In this document: piece after piece, positions 27,212 to 36,035 of the stretch
Layout: each line of letters opens with the position of its first letter
Numbering within the stretch: the first letter of the stretch is position 1
Assembly (NCBI GenBank): GCA_021203305.1
Contig: JAJQBK010000009.1
Coordinates: 1-64,000 of the forward strand
DNA from: Lachnospiraceae bacterium
GTDB lineage: Bacteria > Bacillota > Clostridia > Lachnospirales > Lachnospiraceae
DNA: 64,000 bases
Reading direction: 5' to 3'
The notes under the pieces: generated by a model
Told to the model about the DNA's origin: nothing
Databases searched by the model: none
Seen by the model: the letters and a program-made list of their open reading frames with translations, nothing else
Program-made: the position numbers and the translations under genes

Positions 27212-27240
27212 ATTATATGACAAAATCCGGGCAATGTCAA
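27212..27240 (-). promoter_or_regulatory. Sigma-A promoter of the sugar-transport operon
   Basis: TTGACA (27235-27240), 17 bp, TATAAT (27212-27217): a perfect consensus on the minus strand. The -35 box overlaps the stop codon of the upstream regulator gene. A ~250-nt leader separates it from the permease ATG (27017-27211 holds no gene I can support). Confidence 0.85.
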
Positions 27241-29549
27241 TAGAGCTTTCTGAATTTCCCGGGCGTCACGCCTGTCATTTTGCTGAAAAACCGGATAAAA
27301 TTCTGGGCGTTATTGTAGCCCAGCCGGGCGGCGATTTCCGCCACCGTCATACTGGTCTGGGACAGCAGTCGCTTGGCCTCGTCCAGCCGGTACTCCTCCA
27401 CATAATCGCTGAAGCTTCTGCCGCCCTCCATCTTTAAGATTTTCCAGATGTAGGCGGGGCTGACCCCCAGCGCGTCCGCGCACTCCGTGATGGTGATATT
27501 GCCGTTCTTTTCGCGGATCATGCCCTCGATTTTTTCCATCATATTGTAAGAGTCGTCCTCCATCAGCCGAAGCCGGGCCCCGATCACCGGATCGATGATC
27601 TTCCACTTGATATAGCAGCGCACCCGGTTGGTCTCCGGTGCCTCGATCAGCTCGCTGTAGACCCTGCGCAGGCCCTCCGGGTAGATTTTATCGATGCTGA
27701 CCCTGGTCTCCACCGCCTCCGAGAGAATCACGTTTACATATTGCATAATGCTCAGAATCGTCTCATCCTGGGAAACGACATTTTCGCTCAGATAGTGGGT
27801 AAATTCGTCGGTGACCCGATAGCACTGGTCCTTGTCCAGCGCCCGGATGGCGGTGAGGACGTCCTTTTCATAAGAAGCGGTGGACGCTTTCCCCTTTCCC
27901 CCGGCCCCCGGGAGATAAAAGTAGCAGCCCTCCTCCCTCTCATCGTCCGCGGATATCTCTCTGCCATGATCACCGAAGGCCAGGGCGTGAATACTCTCCC
28001 TGTAAGCCACATAGCTGCTGCGGTATCCCTTATGGGTGGCGGAAACCCCCATCAGGATGCTGAATCCGAACGTTCCAATGGCATAGGCCCTCATATCATG
28101 GTAAAAGTCATTGACCTTGATCAGAACCTCGCCCTCATCCTCCCCCGCGAAGACGCAGAAGATGGCGCAGGCGTTGTACACAGGCGGTATCCAGGACAGC
28201 TGCGAAAGCTCAGGCGGCATCTCCTCCACCATTTTCAGGCAGATGACGTCCTCGTCATTTTCCGACAGCTTCTCCGTCTCCTCCTCCGTGCGCAGATCCA
28301 GCACGATAACTGCGGTGGCGTAGCATTTTAACTCCTGAAGCCCCATGCTTTTGAGGCTCTCGCCCCACTCATCGTCGGAAGTGATCTCGCCCCGCATCAG
28401 GCGGAAGCCGAACAGCTCCTTCACCCTGCCGCTCTGCTGGCGCACCACGGTTTCCAGAGCCTCCTTGTCATTCTTTAAATCCGTAAAGCTGGAGGCCACA
28501 AAGTCCAGCTCATTTTTCTCCTCAATGGAATCGCCTCCGGAAATATCCTCCACCAGCTTTCCCACAGGCCGGTAAATCAGGGACGAGGTCACCACCAGCC
28601 CGCAGATGGTCAAAAGAATCAGGGTCATCCCCAGCAGGATCAGATAGGACTCTCCACCCGTCGCGCCCGCGCTGACGTCCACCAGCACATAATACTCCCA
28701 ACCCAGAATCGTCGATGCTTCCTTCGACATCATATAGGAGGTGCCGTCCACCACGATACTCTGCGCTGTGCCATACTCCGTATCCGTCCCTGAAAGCCGC
28801 AGATCCCGGACACTCTCCGCCGCCATGCTGTCCGCGGCGTAGATCAGATTTCCATCCTGATCAAGAACCACTATTGTCCTTGTCTCCGTGACCCACTGGG
28901 ACAGCCAGCTGCTCCATTCAGACATATCCACATTGACTAACAGCATGGCATAGACGTTGGAGGTTGCGCTGGGAAGCTTCAGCACGAGATTTAAGCCGCT
29001 GGTCTCCACCGTGGCGTACCAGGCCCTGTCCGTGGTCTCAAGAGCCTCCGATTCCCCATCGTAAAACCAGTAATTTTTGTCCACGGAATCGTTACGGTTC
29101 TCAAACAGCTCCTGAAGAAGCTCCGGATTTAAAACCTGGTCAATCGTAAACATGCCCTTGCTGCACAGCACCCAGCCCGTCCGGAAATTCACAAAGGTAT
29201 AGCCGCTGATATAATCCGTGAAGAGATTGGGGCTTTTCAGCGCCTGCATGGCGTTATAATAATAGTCATAATCCGAATAATCGATCTGATTCTCCAGCAC
29301 ATTCTGTATCTCCGTGCTGGTCACCTCATTCAGATAATAATTCTTCAGATTGTCCAGGCGCTCATCCACTAAGGATACCGCCTGAGCCGCCTCCGTCACC
29401 GCCTCCGTAGCCGCGTTTTCCCTGATTTCCTTCCTGTAACTGAAAAAGGCGTAGACTGAGAATGTGATGTCCAGCGCAGCCGCCAGGCACAGCACACAGA
29501 GAGCCACTACCGCCCTGTACGAATATTTTCCCTTTTTCTTTCTTTCCAT
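27237..29549 (-). CDS. Membrane-bound AraC-family sensor-regulator (YesN/Cache type)
   Basis: 770 aa. One membrane helix at about 16-37, an extracellular Cache-like sensor domain to ~300, a second helix (ILLGMTLILLTICGLVVTSS), then a cytoplasmic part ending in two AraC HTH motifs (ITECADALGVSPAYIWKILK and MTVAEIAARLGYNNAQNFIR, closing GVTPGKFRKLY). Such one-piece sensor-activators usually control the neighbouring oligosaccharide transporter, here the operon starting right after its stop. The ATG at 29549 follows GGAAGG; a TTG one codon earlier is possible. It has no phosphorylation domain, so sensing is probably direct or through the binding protein. Confidence 0.9.
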   Translation of the reverse strand: MERKKKGKYSYRAVVALCVLCLAAALDITFSVYAFFSYRKEIRENAATEAVTEAAQAVSLVDERLDNLKNYYLNEVTSTEIQNVLENQIDYSDYDYYYNAMQALKSPNLFTDYISGYTFVNFRTGWVLCSKGMFTIDQVLNPELLQELFENRNDSVDKNYWFYDGESEALETTDRAWYATVETSGLNLVLKLPSATSNVYAMLLVNVDMSEWSSWLSQWVTETRTIVVLDQDGNLIYAADSMAAESVRDLRLSGTDTEYGTAQSIVVDGTSYMMSKEASTILGWEYYVLVDVSAGATGGESYLILLGMTLILLTICGLVVTSSLIYRPVGKLVEDISGGDSIEEKNELDFVASSFTDLKNDKEALETVVRQQSGRVKELFGFRLMRGEITSDDEWGESLKSMGLQELKCYATAVIVLDLRTEEETEKLSENDEDVICLKMVEEMPPELSQLSWIPPVYNACAIFCVFAGEDEGEVLIKVNDFYHDMRAYAIGTFGFSILMGVSATHKGYRSSYVAYRESIHALAFGDHGREISADDEREEGCYFYLPGAGGKGKASTASYEKDVLTAIRALDKDQCYRVTDEFTHYLSENVVSQDETILSIMQYVNVILSEAVETRVSIDKIYPEGLRRVYSELIEAPETNRVRCYIKWKIIDPVIGARLRLMEDDSYNMMEKIEGMIREKNGNITITECADALGVSPAYIWKILKMEGGRSFSDYVEEYRLDEAKRLLSQTSMTVAEIAARLGYNNAQNFIRFFSKMTGVTPGKFRKLY

Positions 29550-29809
29550 CAATAAAAAGCCTTCCGGACTGACCGGCGCAGCGCTTTACCGGCAGCAATC
29601 TTTTGGTCTGCCGCGCCGGGTTCAGATATTTGAATACTATTATAATACGAAAAAATCAACGATACCACGCAAAAAAAATGTAAAACCGGTCAGTTCCGGT
29701 CATTATAACAGGCCGTAAGCCCTTTTTCCAGTACAGAGGCCGATTTCACAGATTTTTCACAAAAATATACACATTCTTTCTCTGCGGACGCCTCTCATTT
29801 TACGGACGT

Positions 29810-29834
29810 AAAAGCGGGCCTAATCGGCCCGCTT
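29810..29834 (-). terminator. Intrinsic terminator of the fab operon
   Basis: AAGCGGGCC (29812-29820) and GGCCCGCTT (29826-29834) with a 5-nt loop and TTTT on the minus strand. It overlaps the distal stop codon of the marR reading frame, which shows where that gene originally ended. 29553-29809 holds no gene I can support. Confidence 0.85.
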
Positions 29835-30278
29835 GATTTCAGGGATATCCACCTCCGGCATCAGCTCCCGGCTAATGATGTTCAGCACATTCTCAATTCA
29901 GTCACACTCCTCCCTGGAAAAGTGCTCGCTCATTCTCTCCATCACCTTATCCACGTAGGCGGCGCTCACATTATAATAATCAAAGTATTTCCGCGTGGGC
30001 TCCAGGTGGTATTCCCGGTGGTCCGTGGGGGACTGCACCTTATTGATATAGCCTTTTCTGACCAGGCTGTTCACCTTATAGGCGGCGTTGGGCGGCGAGA
30101 TCTTCATAAAGGCGGCAAACTCATTGACCGTGGGGCTGCCCAGCGCCTGAATGGTCTCCATGGCGAAGGTCTCCACCGTGGTCAGGCTGGCCTCCCGGTT
30201 CTGAAATCTCCCGAATATTTCCTGATAAAAATGAAGCTTGAATTTGGTGTATACGTTGGTAAACGCATCCGTCAGCAT
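29820..30278 (-). pseudogene. MarR-family regulator at the end of the fab operon (FabT-like), premature stop
   Basis: 126 codons are translated from the ATG at 30278 to a TGA at 29898-29900. The same frame then continues for 25 sensible codons (IENVLNIISRELMPEVDI...) to a TAG embedded in the operon terminator. The intact protein would be ~152 aa, normal for MarR/FabT. The winged HTH is present (NEFAAFMKISPPNAAYKVNSLV, KGYINKVQSPTDHREYHLEP). The missing piece is the last helix, part of the MarR dimer interface. In other Bacillota FabT represses fab genes with acyl-ACP as corepressor. Partial function of the short form cannot be excluded. Confidence 0.75.
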
Positions 30279-30282
30279 GGAA

Positions 30283-30792
30283 TTACGCCTCTTTTCCTTC
30301 CGTTTTTTCCTTCTGTACGGCGGAATTTTCCCCGTCCCGCTCAGCTGTGCCCGGGGACTGCTTTTCACTTTCAATGGCGAAAATCAGCTCCGCGCTGCAG
30401 GCTAACTGTCCGTCCACCGTCGCCTTACATTCTCCAAAGCCCACGGGGCCTTTCTGTCTGGTCAGCACGCACTCCATCTCCAGCACGTCGCCGGGGATGA
30501 CCTTGCGTTTAAATCTGGCGTTTTTTACCCCGCCGAAGAGGACGATCTTTCCCTGATTCTCCGGGACGGACAGGATGGCCACCGCTCCCACCTGGGCCAT
30601 GGCCTCCAGAATCAGCGCTCCGGGCATCACATGCTCCTGCGGAAAGTGGCCGCAGAAAATCTGTTCATTGACAGAGACGCACTTGCGCCCCTTCGCCCAC
30701 TTTCCCGGCTCGTAATCCGTGATCCGGTCCACCAGTGCCAGAGGATATCTGTGAGGTAAAATTTCCGCGATCTGATTGGAATTCAGTTCCAT
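30283..30792 (-). CDS. fabZ: 3-hydroxyacyl-ACP dehydratase FabZ
   Basis: 169 aa. It removes water from 3-hydroxyacyl-ACP in each elongation cycle. The hot-dog fold motifs are clear: ILPHRYPLALVDRI with catalytic His14, GHFPQEHVMPGALILEAMAQ with the catalytic Glu. It is about 25 residues longer than usual because of a charged C-terminal tail (EKQSPGTAERDGENS...). The marR start lies 4 bp past its stop and the fabF stop is 4 bp before its start. Confidence 0.95.
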   Translation of the reverse strand: MELNSNQIAEILPHRYPLALVDRITDYEPGKWAKGRKCVSVNEQIFCGHFPQEHVMPGALILEAMAQVGAVAILSVPENQGKIVLFGGVKNARFKRKVIPGDVLEMECVLTRQKGPVGFGECKATVDGQLACSAELIFAIESEKQSPGTAERDGENSAVQKEKTEGKEA

Positions 30793-30796
30793 GTCC

Positions 30797-32035
30797 CTAA
30801 GCCTCCCATTTCTTCATCAGAATGCTGCCATTGTGGCCGCCAAAGCCCAGGGAATTGGACATGGCGTACCGCAGATTTGCCCTTCGGCCCGCATTGGGCA
30901 CGATGTCCAGGTCGCAGGCCTCATCCGGCACCTGATAATTGATGGTGGGCGGCGCAAAGCCGTCACGCAGCGCCAGGGCAGTAATCATGGCCTCCACCGC
31001 GCCCGCCGCGCCCAGCATATGTCCGGTCATGGACTTGGTGGAGCTCATCATCAGCTTCCCTGCGTGCTCCCCAAAGGCCAGCTTTACCGCCGCAGTCTCC
31101 CCTGCGTCGTTTAAAGGGGTGGATGTCCCGTGGGCGTTGATATAGTCCACCTGCTCCGGCTCAATGTTCCCGTCCCTGAGCGCCAGCCTCATGGCCGCCG
31201 CCGCGCCGCTGCCGTCCGGCTTAGGAGCCGTGATATGATAAGCGTCGCAGGAAGCGCCGTAGCCCACGATCTCCGCGTAAATTTTCGCCCCCCGCTCTAA
31301 GGCGTGAGATAACTCTTCCAATAATAAAATGCCCGCGCCCTCTCCCATGACGAAGCCGTCTCTCTCCTTATCAAAGGGAATGGAAGCGCGATTAGGATCA
31401 GTGCTCTCGCTGAGGGCCTTCATGGAGGTAAAGCCGCCCACCGCCAGAGGCGTGATGGAGGCCTCCGCGCCGCCGCACAGGCAAAGATCCGCGTAGCCGT
31501 CCCGGATGCTGCGGAAGGCATCGCCCACCGCGTAGGTGCCTCCGGCGCAGGCCGTCACCGGGCAGCTGCACATACCCTCGAAGCCGGCCATAATGGCAAT
31601 CTGCCCCGCCGCCATATTGGTGATAACGCCCGGAACATAATGTGGAGAGACACGGTCAAATCCCCTCTTCAGTCCCCTGTCATATTCTCCCTCTGTGACC
31701 TCCTGGCCGCCAATACCGCTGGATACAATTACACTGCAGCGCAGAGAATCCTTCTGACCCAGATCGCCCGCGTCCGCCAGCGCTTCCTTGGCCGCTGCCA
31801 CCGCGAACTGGGTAAATCTGGCCATGCGCTTTGCCTCCTGACGACCCAGAAGCGCCGCCGGGTCAAAGCCTTTCACTTCTCCTGCCAGCTTTACCTTCTG
31901 CTGCGCCGTATCATATCCGGTGATTGGGGCAATGCCACACACACCATCCTGTATGGCCTGCCAGCTCTCCGGCGCGGTCAGGCCCACCGGCGTCACCGCT
32001 CCCATGCCTGTGATGACTACTCTTCTCTTTTCCAT
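30797..32035 (-). CDS. fabF: 3-oxoacyl-ACP synthase II FabF
   Basis: 412 aa. The main elongating condensing enzyme. RRVVITGMGAVTPVG starts the thiolase fold; the nucleophilic Cys lies in VTACAGGTYA, the two His in NAHGTSTPLND and KSMTGHMLGAAG. The ATG at 32035 gives the family N-terminus; 11 extra in-frame codons upstream are ignored. The 173 bp before it (32036-32208) is the largest gap inside the operon and holds no clear terminator or promoter. Confidence 0.97.
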   Translation of the reverse strand: MEKRRVVITGMGAVTPVGLTAPESWQAIQDGVCGIAPITGYDTAQQKVKLAGEVKGFDPAALLGRQEAKRMARFTQFAVAAAKEALADAGDLGQKDSLRCSVIVSSGIGGQEVTEGEYDRGLKRGFDRVSPHYVPGVITNMAAGQIAIMAGFEGMCSCPVTACAGGTYAVGDAFRSIRDGYADLCLCGGAEASITPLAVGGFTSMKALSESTDPNRASIPFDKERDGFVMGEGAGILLLEELSHALERGAKIYAEIVGYGASCDAYHITAPKPDGSGAAAAMRLALRDGNIEPEQVDYINAHGTSTPLNDAGETAAVKLAFGEHAGKLMMSSTKSMTGHMLGAAGAVEAMITALALRDGFAPPTINYQVPDEACDLDIVPNAGRRANLRYAMSNSLGFGGHNGSILMKKWEA

Positions 32036-32208
32036 GATGAATTCCCTCTCCATCCTTTTTGATTTCATAACTTATCGGCCGCTTCTGTCATCCATTCCTT
32101 TTTCTGAACCATATCTGCCGAAGATCTGTATCATTCCGGCTTCCCGGTTTTTTCACTGCAAACAGCTTTCCGACACTACGTTATCTGTCAATCAGGCTTT
32201 CCCTGCCC

Positions 32209-33018
32209 TCAGATACCCATGCCCCCGTCCACACCCAGCACCTGCCCGGTGATGTAGGACGCCTCATCGCTCACAAGGAAGGCCACCGCCTTTGCCACAT
32301 CCTCGGGAGCTCCGGTTCTCTTTAACGGAATCTGCTCCTCCATCTTTCCCTTCGCGTCCCCGGACAATGCAGCCGTCATATCCGTATCGATGAACCCGGG
32401 CGCCACCGCGTTCACCGTGACGCCCCGGCTGCCCAGCTCCTTTGCCATGGACTTGGTCATACCGATGACCCCGGCCTTGCTGGCCGCGTAATTCATCTGC
32501 CCCGCGTTTCCATGGACGCCCACCACAGAGCTGATATTGACGATGCGCCCATAACGCTGTCTCATCATCACGCCGGAAACCTCCTTCATACACAGAAAAG
32601 TCCCTTTTAAATTCGTAGCGATCACCGCGTCGAAGTCCTCTTCCTTCATCCGCATCAACAGGCCGTCCCGGGTGATCCCGGCGTTATTGACCAGAATATC
32701 GATGCTGCCAAAGGCTTTGCGGGCCGTCTCCATCAGATTTTTCACATCCGTCGCGTCCGCCACATTGCAGGGGACGGCAATGGTCTGAAATGCCTGTTCC
32801 TGCCCACCTTGAGATTCTCCTTCTGTCAGCGCAGAGCACCCACATTCCTGTTTGGCCCTGGCAGCCTCGCACAGCTCAACCGTCTCCCGGGCCGCGCCCT
32901 CCGCCGACCGGGCGCACAGCACCACATTCGCCCCGCACCTGGCCAGCTCCACACAGATCGCCCTTCCGATGCCTCTGCTGCCGCCGGTGACAACAGCAGT
33001 CTTACCTGTTAAATCCAT
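32209..33018 (-). CDS. fabG: 3-oxoacyl-ACP reductase FabG, with an insertion
   Basis: 269 aa short-chain dehydrogenase using [16 protein letters not shown] is the nucleotide loop, NNAGITRD and the Ser-Tyr-Lys set (NISSVVG, YAASKAG) are intact, and [10 protein letters not shown] ends it. Typical FabG is ~246 aa; here ~23 extra hydrophilic residues (about 53-77: [20 protein letters not shown]) sit between the second helix and the fourth strand ([10 protein letters not shown]). Starts 1 nt after the fabD stop. The longer in-frame upstream extension overlaps fabD and is rejected. Confidence 0.95.
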   Translation of the reverse strand: MDLTGKTAVVTGGSRGIGRAICVELARCGANVVLCARSAEGAARETVELCEAARAKQECGCSALTEGESQGGQEQAFQTIAVPCNVADATDVKNLMETARKAFGSIDILVNNAGITRDGLLMRMKEEDFDAVIATNLKGTFLCMKEVSGVMMRQRYGRIVNISSVVGVHGNAGQMNYAASKAGVIGMTKSMAKELGSRGVTVNAVAPGFIDTDMTAALSGDAKGKMEEQIPLKRTGAPEDVAKAVAFLVSDEASYITGQVLGVDGGMGI

Positions 33019-33019
33019 C

Positions 33020-33946
33020 TCAGTCCTCCAACTCCGCCGCCAGCTTCTCCACATCCGCCGCGGTCTCCACATTATAAGATCTGACGGAAGGATCAATCCT
33101 CTTCAAAAAACCGGACAGCGCCTTCCCCGGCCCGATCTCCACGATGGCGTCCACACCCGTCTCAATCATCCTGCGGATACTGTCCTCCATATAAACACTG
33201 CTCTGCACCTGGCGCACCAAAAGCTCCTGAATGGTCGTCTCCTTCGGCTTCACATCCCCCAGGCAGTTGAAAATCACCGGAATCCTCATTTCCTGAAAAT
33301 CCACCGTCCGAAAATATTTCTTCAGCTCCTCTCCCGCGGGCGCCATATATGGAGTGTGAAAGGGACCGCTGACCTTCAAAGGCATACAGCGCTTCGCGCC
33401 CTTTTCCTTCGCCAGAGCCGCCGCCTTTTCCACTGCGTCCCTCTGGCCTCCCAGCACCAGCTGCCCGGGACAGTTGTAATTGGCGATCACCACCGTCCCC
33501 AGGGCGGACGCCTCCTCACAGGCCTCCAAAAGCGCCCCGCGGTCCAGCCCCAGCACAGCGACCATGGCGCTGTCCGTGCCCTCTGCGGCCCGCTGCATGG
33601 CGCCGCCCCGAAAGGCCGCCAGTTCCACGGCGGTCCTTCTCTCAAAGACCCCCGCCGCGTACAGGGTGGAATACTCGCCCAGAGACAGGCCTGCCGCCAC
33701 TGACGGGACAATTCCCTTTTCTTTTAATAAATCCGTCATTCCCACCGCGAAGGCCACCATGCAGGGCTGGGTATATTTTGTCTGGTTGATCAGCCCCTCC
33801 GGGTCCTCAAAGCAGACCCTTTTCAAATCAAAATCTACCCTCGCCTCATCAAAGGCCGCCCGGAAGGTGGGATATTTCTCATACAAATCCGCCCCCATCC
33901 CGGCGTGCTGGCTGCCCTGGCCGGCATATAAAAATCCTAACTTCAT
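33020..33946 (-). CDS. fabD: Malonyl-CoA:ACP transacylase FabD
   Basis: 308 aa. Loads malonyl groups onto [17 protein letters not shown] at the start, catalytic Ser88 in AGLSLGEYS, and the later GPFHTPYM with the catalytic His. ATG 3 nt after the fabK stop. Confidence 0.96.
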   Translation of the reverse strand: MKLGFLYAGQGSQHAGMGADLYEKYPTFRAAFDEARVDFDLKRVCFEDPEGLINQTKYTQPCMVAFAVGMTDLLKEKGIVPSVAAGLSLGEYSTLYAAGVFERRTAVELAAFRGGAMQRAAEGTDSAMVAVLGLDRGALLEACEEASALGTVVIANYNCPGQLVLGGQRDAVEKAAALAKEKGAKRCMPLKVSGPFHTPYMAPAGEELKKYFRTVDFQEMRIPVIFNCLGDVKPKETTIQELLVRQVQSSVYMEDSIRRMIETGVDAIVEIGPGKALSGFLKRIDPSVRSYNVETAADVEKLAAELED

Positions 33947-33949
33947 CTC

Positions 33950-34891
33950 TCAACCCCACTCCTGCTGCACCGCATCCAGCACGGATATTCCGCCCGCGTA
34001 CAGCTCCTCGAAAATCTGCCGCACGGGCCGGATCTCATGGAGCATGCCCGCCACCTGACCCGCCATCACGCTGCCGGTTTCCACATCGCCGTCGTTCACA
34101 GCCCTCCGCAGGCCGCCCAGGGTCAGCTTCTCCAGTTCCTCCAGGCTGGCGCCCTTTTTCTCCAGCATCAGGTACTCTCTTGTCATCCGGTTTTTCAGGA
34201 TACGAACCGGGCCGCCGATGCTGCGCCCGGTGACAACCGTGTCAGAATCCTTTGCCTTCAGCAGCGCCTGCTTGTAATTCTCATGGATGGGGCATTCCTC
34301 ACTGGCCAGAAGACAGGTCCCGATCTGCACCCCGCAGGCTCCCAGAGCGAAGGCTGCCGCCAGCTGTCTGCCATCGGCGATGCCGCCCGCGGCGATCACC
34401 GGAATATTCACCGCGTCGATAACCTGGGGCACCAGCGCCATGGTGGTCATCTCCCCCACATGGCCGCCGGACTCCGTCCCTTCCGCGATCAGCCCGTCCG
34501 CTCCGGCTCTCTCCAGTCGCTTCGCCAGCACTGTGGCCGCCACCACCGGGAAAACCTTCACCCCGGCCTCCTTCCACATGGAAATATATTTGCCCGGATT
34601 GCCCGCACCCGTGGTTACCACCGGCACACGCTCCTCGGCGATCACCTTCGCCATATCGTCCGTGGCCGGGTTCATCAGCATCAGATTGACGCCGAAGGGC
34701 TTATCCGTCAGGCTGCGGCAGAGCCTGATCTGCTCTCTCAGATCCTCCGCGGAAAAGATGCCGCCGCTGGCGATCACACCAAGCGCGCCGGCGTTGGAGC
34801 AGGCCGCCGCGAACCGGGCTGTGGCGATATTGGCCATACCGCCCTGAATAAAGGGAAACTCCGTTCCCAGGATCTCATTTAACTTCTGCAT
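33950..34891 (-). CDS. fabK: Enoyl-ACP reductase II FabK (FMN-dependent)
   Basis: 313 aa. Performs the last reduction of each cycle using NADH and FMN; FabK replaces FabI in many Clostridia and streptococci and is naturally insensitive to triclosan. FIQGGMANIATARFAAACSNAG, VVTTGAGNPGKYI, EGTESGGHVGEM and VIAAGGIADGRQLAAA mark the NPD/2-nitropropane-dioxygenase-like barrel and the phosphate site. An 81-bp inverted repeat lies just before its start, in the gap after fabH. Confidence 0.96.
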   Translation of the reverse strand: MQKLNEILGTEFPFIQGGMANIATARFAAACSNAGALGVIASGGIFSAEDLREQIRLCRSLTDKPFGVNLMLMNPATDDMAKVIAEERVPVVTTGAGNPGKYISMWKEAGVKVFPVVAATVLAKRLERAGADGLIAEGTESGGHVGEMTTMALVPQVIDAVNIPVIAAGGIADGRQLAAAFALGACGVQIGTCLLASEECPIHENYKQALLKAKDSDTVVTGRSIGGPVRILKNRMTREYLMLEKKGASLEELEKLTLGGLRRAVNDGDVETGSVMAGQVAGMLHEIRPVRQIFEELYAGGISVLDAVQQEWG

Positions 34892-34931
34892 TGCTTTTTT
34901 CTCCCATCTTTCGAATCAGGCTTCCCATACT

Positions 34932-35012
34932 CCGGCGCTGTCAGCCGATAAAAGCACGGCTCATGACTTATCGTTCATCTTCGCCTTAGCTTTTATCGGC
35001 TGGCAGTGCCGG
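34932..35012. repeat. Long hairpin between fabH and fabK
   Basis: Arms 34932-34955 (CCGGCGCTGTCAGCCGAT...) and 34989-35012 pair over 24 bp around a 33-nt loop. The only two non-Watson-Crick positions are G-T wobbles, so as RNA all 24 pairs form. It lies 41 nt upstream of the fabK ATG within the operon. Confidence 0.75.
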
Positions 35013-35037
35013 ATTTCTTAACGCCATTCCTTACCCG

Positions 35038-35985
35038 TCACGCTAACTCCGCCAAGGCTCCGCCCCAGGTCATACCGCCGCCAAAGCCCACCATCAGCAC
35101 CCGGCTTCCGGGACCGATCTTTTTTAACTCCTTTAGCTCCGCCAGAACAAGCGGAATGCTGGCCGCGGAGGTGTTGCCATACTCCTGAATATTTTTATAA
35201 CACTTCTCCTCCGGAATATGGAGCTTGTGCATCACATGGTCGATGATCCGGGCGTTGGCCTGATGAAGCACAAAGTAATCCACCTCATCCATGCCGATCT
35301 GCTTTCTGGAGAGCACCTGCTCGATGTATTTCGGAATCATTTCCACCGCGAAGCGGAACACCGCCGTCCCCTCCATGGAAATCAGAGAAGGCTCCAGGCT
35401 TCCCGCGCCGGGAATGTGCAGCAGCTTCTCATCGCCTCTGCAGCCCAGCACCGTGTCCATTAAGGGCCAGCCCTCCCGGCACTCCACCACCGCGGCTCCC
35501 GCTCCGTCCCCAAACAGAATGCAGGTGCCTCTGTCCTCCCAGTTGACCAGGCGGCTTAAGGCCTCAGCGCCCACCACCAGCCCGAATTTCCGCTCAGAAG
35601 CGTTCAGCAGGCACTCCATCACATGCATGGCCTCCAGAAAGCCGGTGCAGGCCGCGTCCAGATCAAAGCAGGGAATATCCTCCGGCAGACCCAGATCTCT
35701 TTGCAGCAGACAGGCCGCCGCCGGGCAGAGGTTGTCCGCCGACAGGGTGGCCACAATGCAGGCTCCAATCTGCTCAGGAGCAATCCCGGCGTCCTCAAGA
35801 GCCGCCCTCGCCGCTCCCAGACACAGGTCCTCATGACTTTCAGTGGTACACTCATGCCGGGTCTTAATCCCGGTGCGGCTCACGATCCACTCATCACTGG
35901 TCTCCACCATCTGCGCCAGATCCTCGTTGGTCAGCACCTTCCCGGGGACACACTTTCCCAGTCCGGTGATCTTTATTCCATCCAT
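35038..35985 (-). CDS. fabH: 3-oxoacyl-ACP synthase III FabH
   Basis: 315 aa. Starts each chain by condensing acyl-CoA with malonyl-ACP. Catalytic Cys113 in LDAACTGFLEA, His in VLHQANARI, Asn in YGNTSAAS; SDEWIVSRTGIKTR is the family N-terminal motif. 50 bp after the fused carboxyltransferase gene. Confidence 0.96.
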   Translation of the reverse strand: MDGIKITGLGKCVPGKVLTNEDLAQMVETSDEWIVSRTGIKTRHECTTESHEDLCLGAARAALEDAGIAPEQIGACIVATLSADNLCPAAACLLQRDLGLPEDIPCFDLDAACTGFLEAMHVMECLLNASERKFGLVVGAEALSRLVNWEDRGTCILFGDGAGAAVVECREGWPLMDTVLGCRGDEKLLHIPGAGSLEPSLISMEGTAVFRFAVEMIPKYIEQVLSRKQIGMDEVDYFVLHQANARIIDHVMHKLHIPEEKCYKNIQEYGNTSAASIPLVLAELKELKKIGPGSRVLMVGFGGGMTWGGALAELA

Positions 35986-36035
35986 TCACTTTCCTCTTCA
36001 AAATATTTTCTCATCGGGACAAAGAACCTGTCGCC

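Noticed and set aside
32036..32208. Small peptide upstream of fabF (frame ending ATGA before fabF)
   Set aside because: A short ATG frame overlaps the upstream extension of fabF, but there is no family support and the ribosome binding site is weak.
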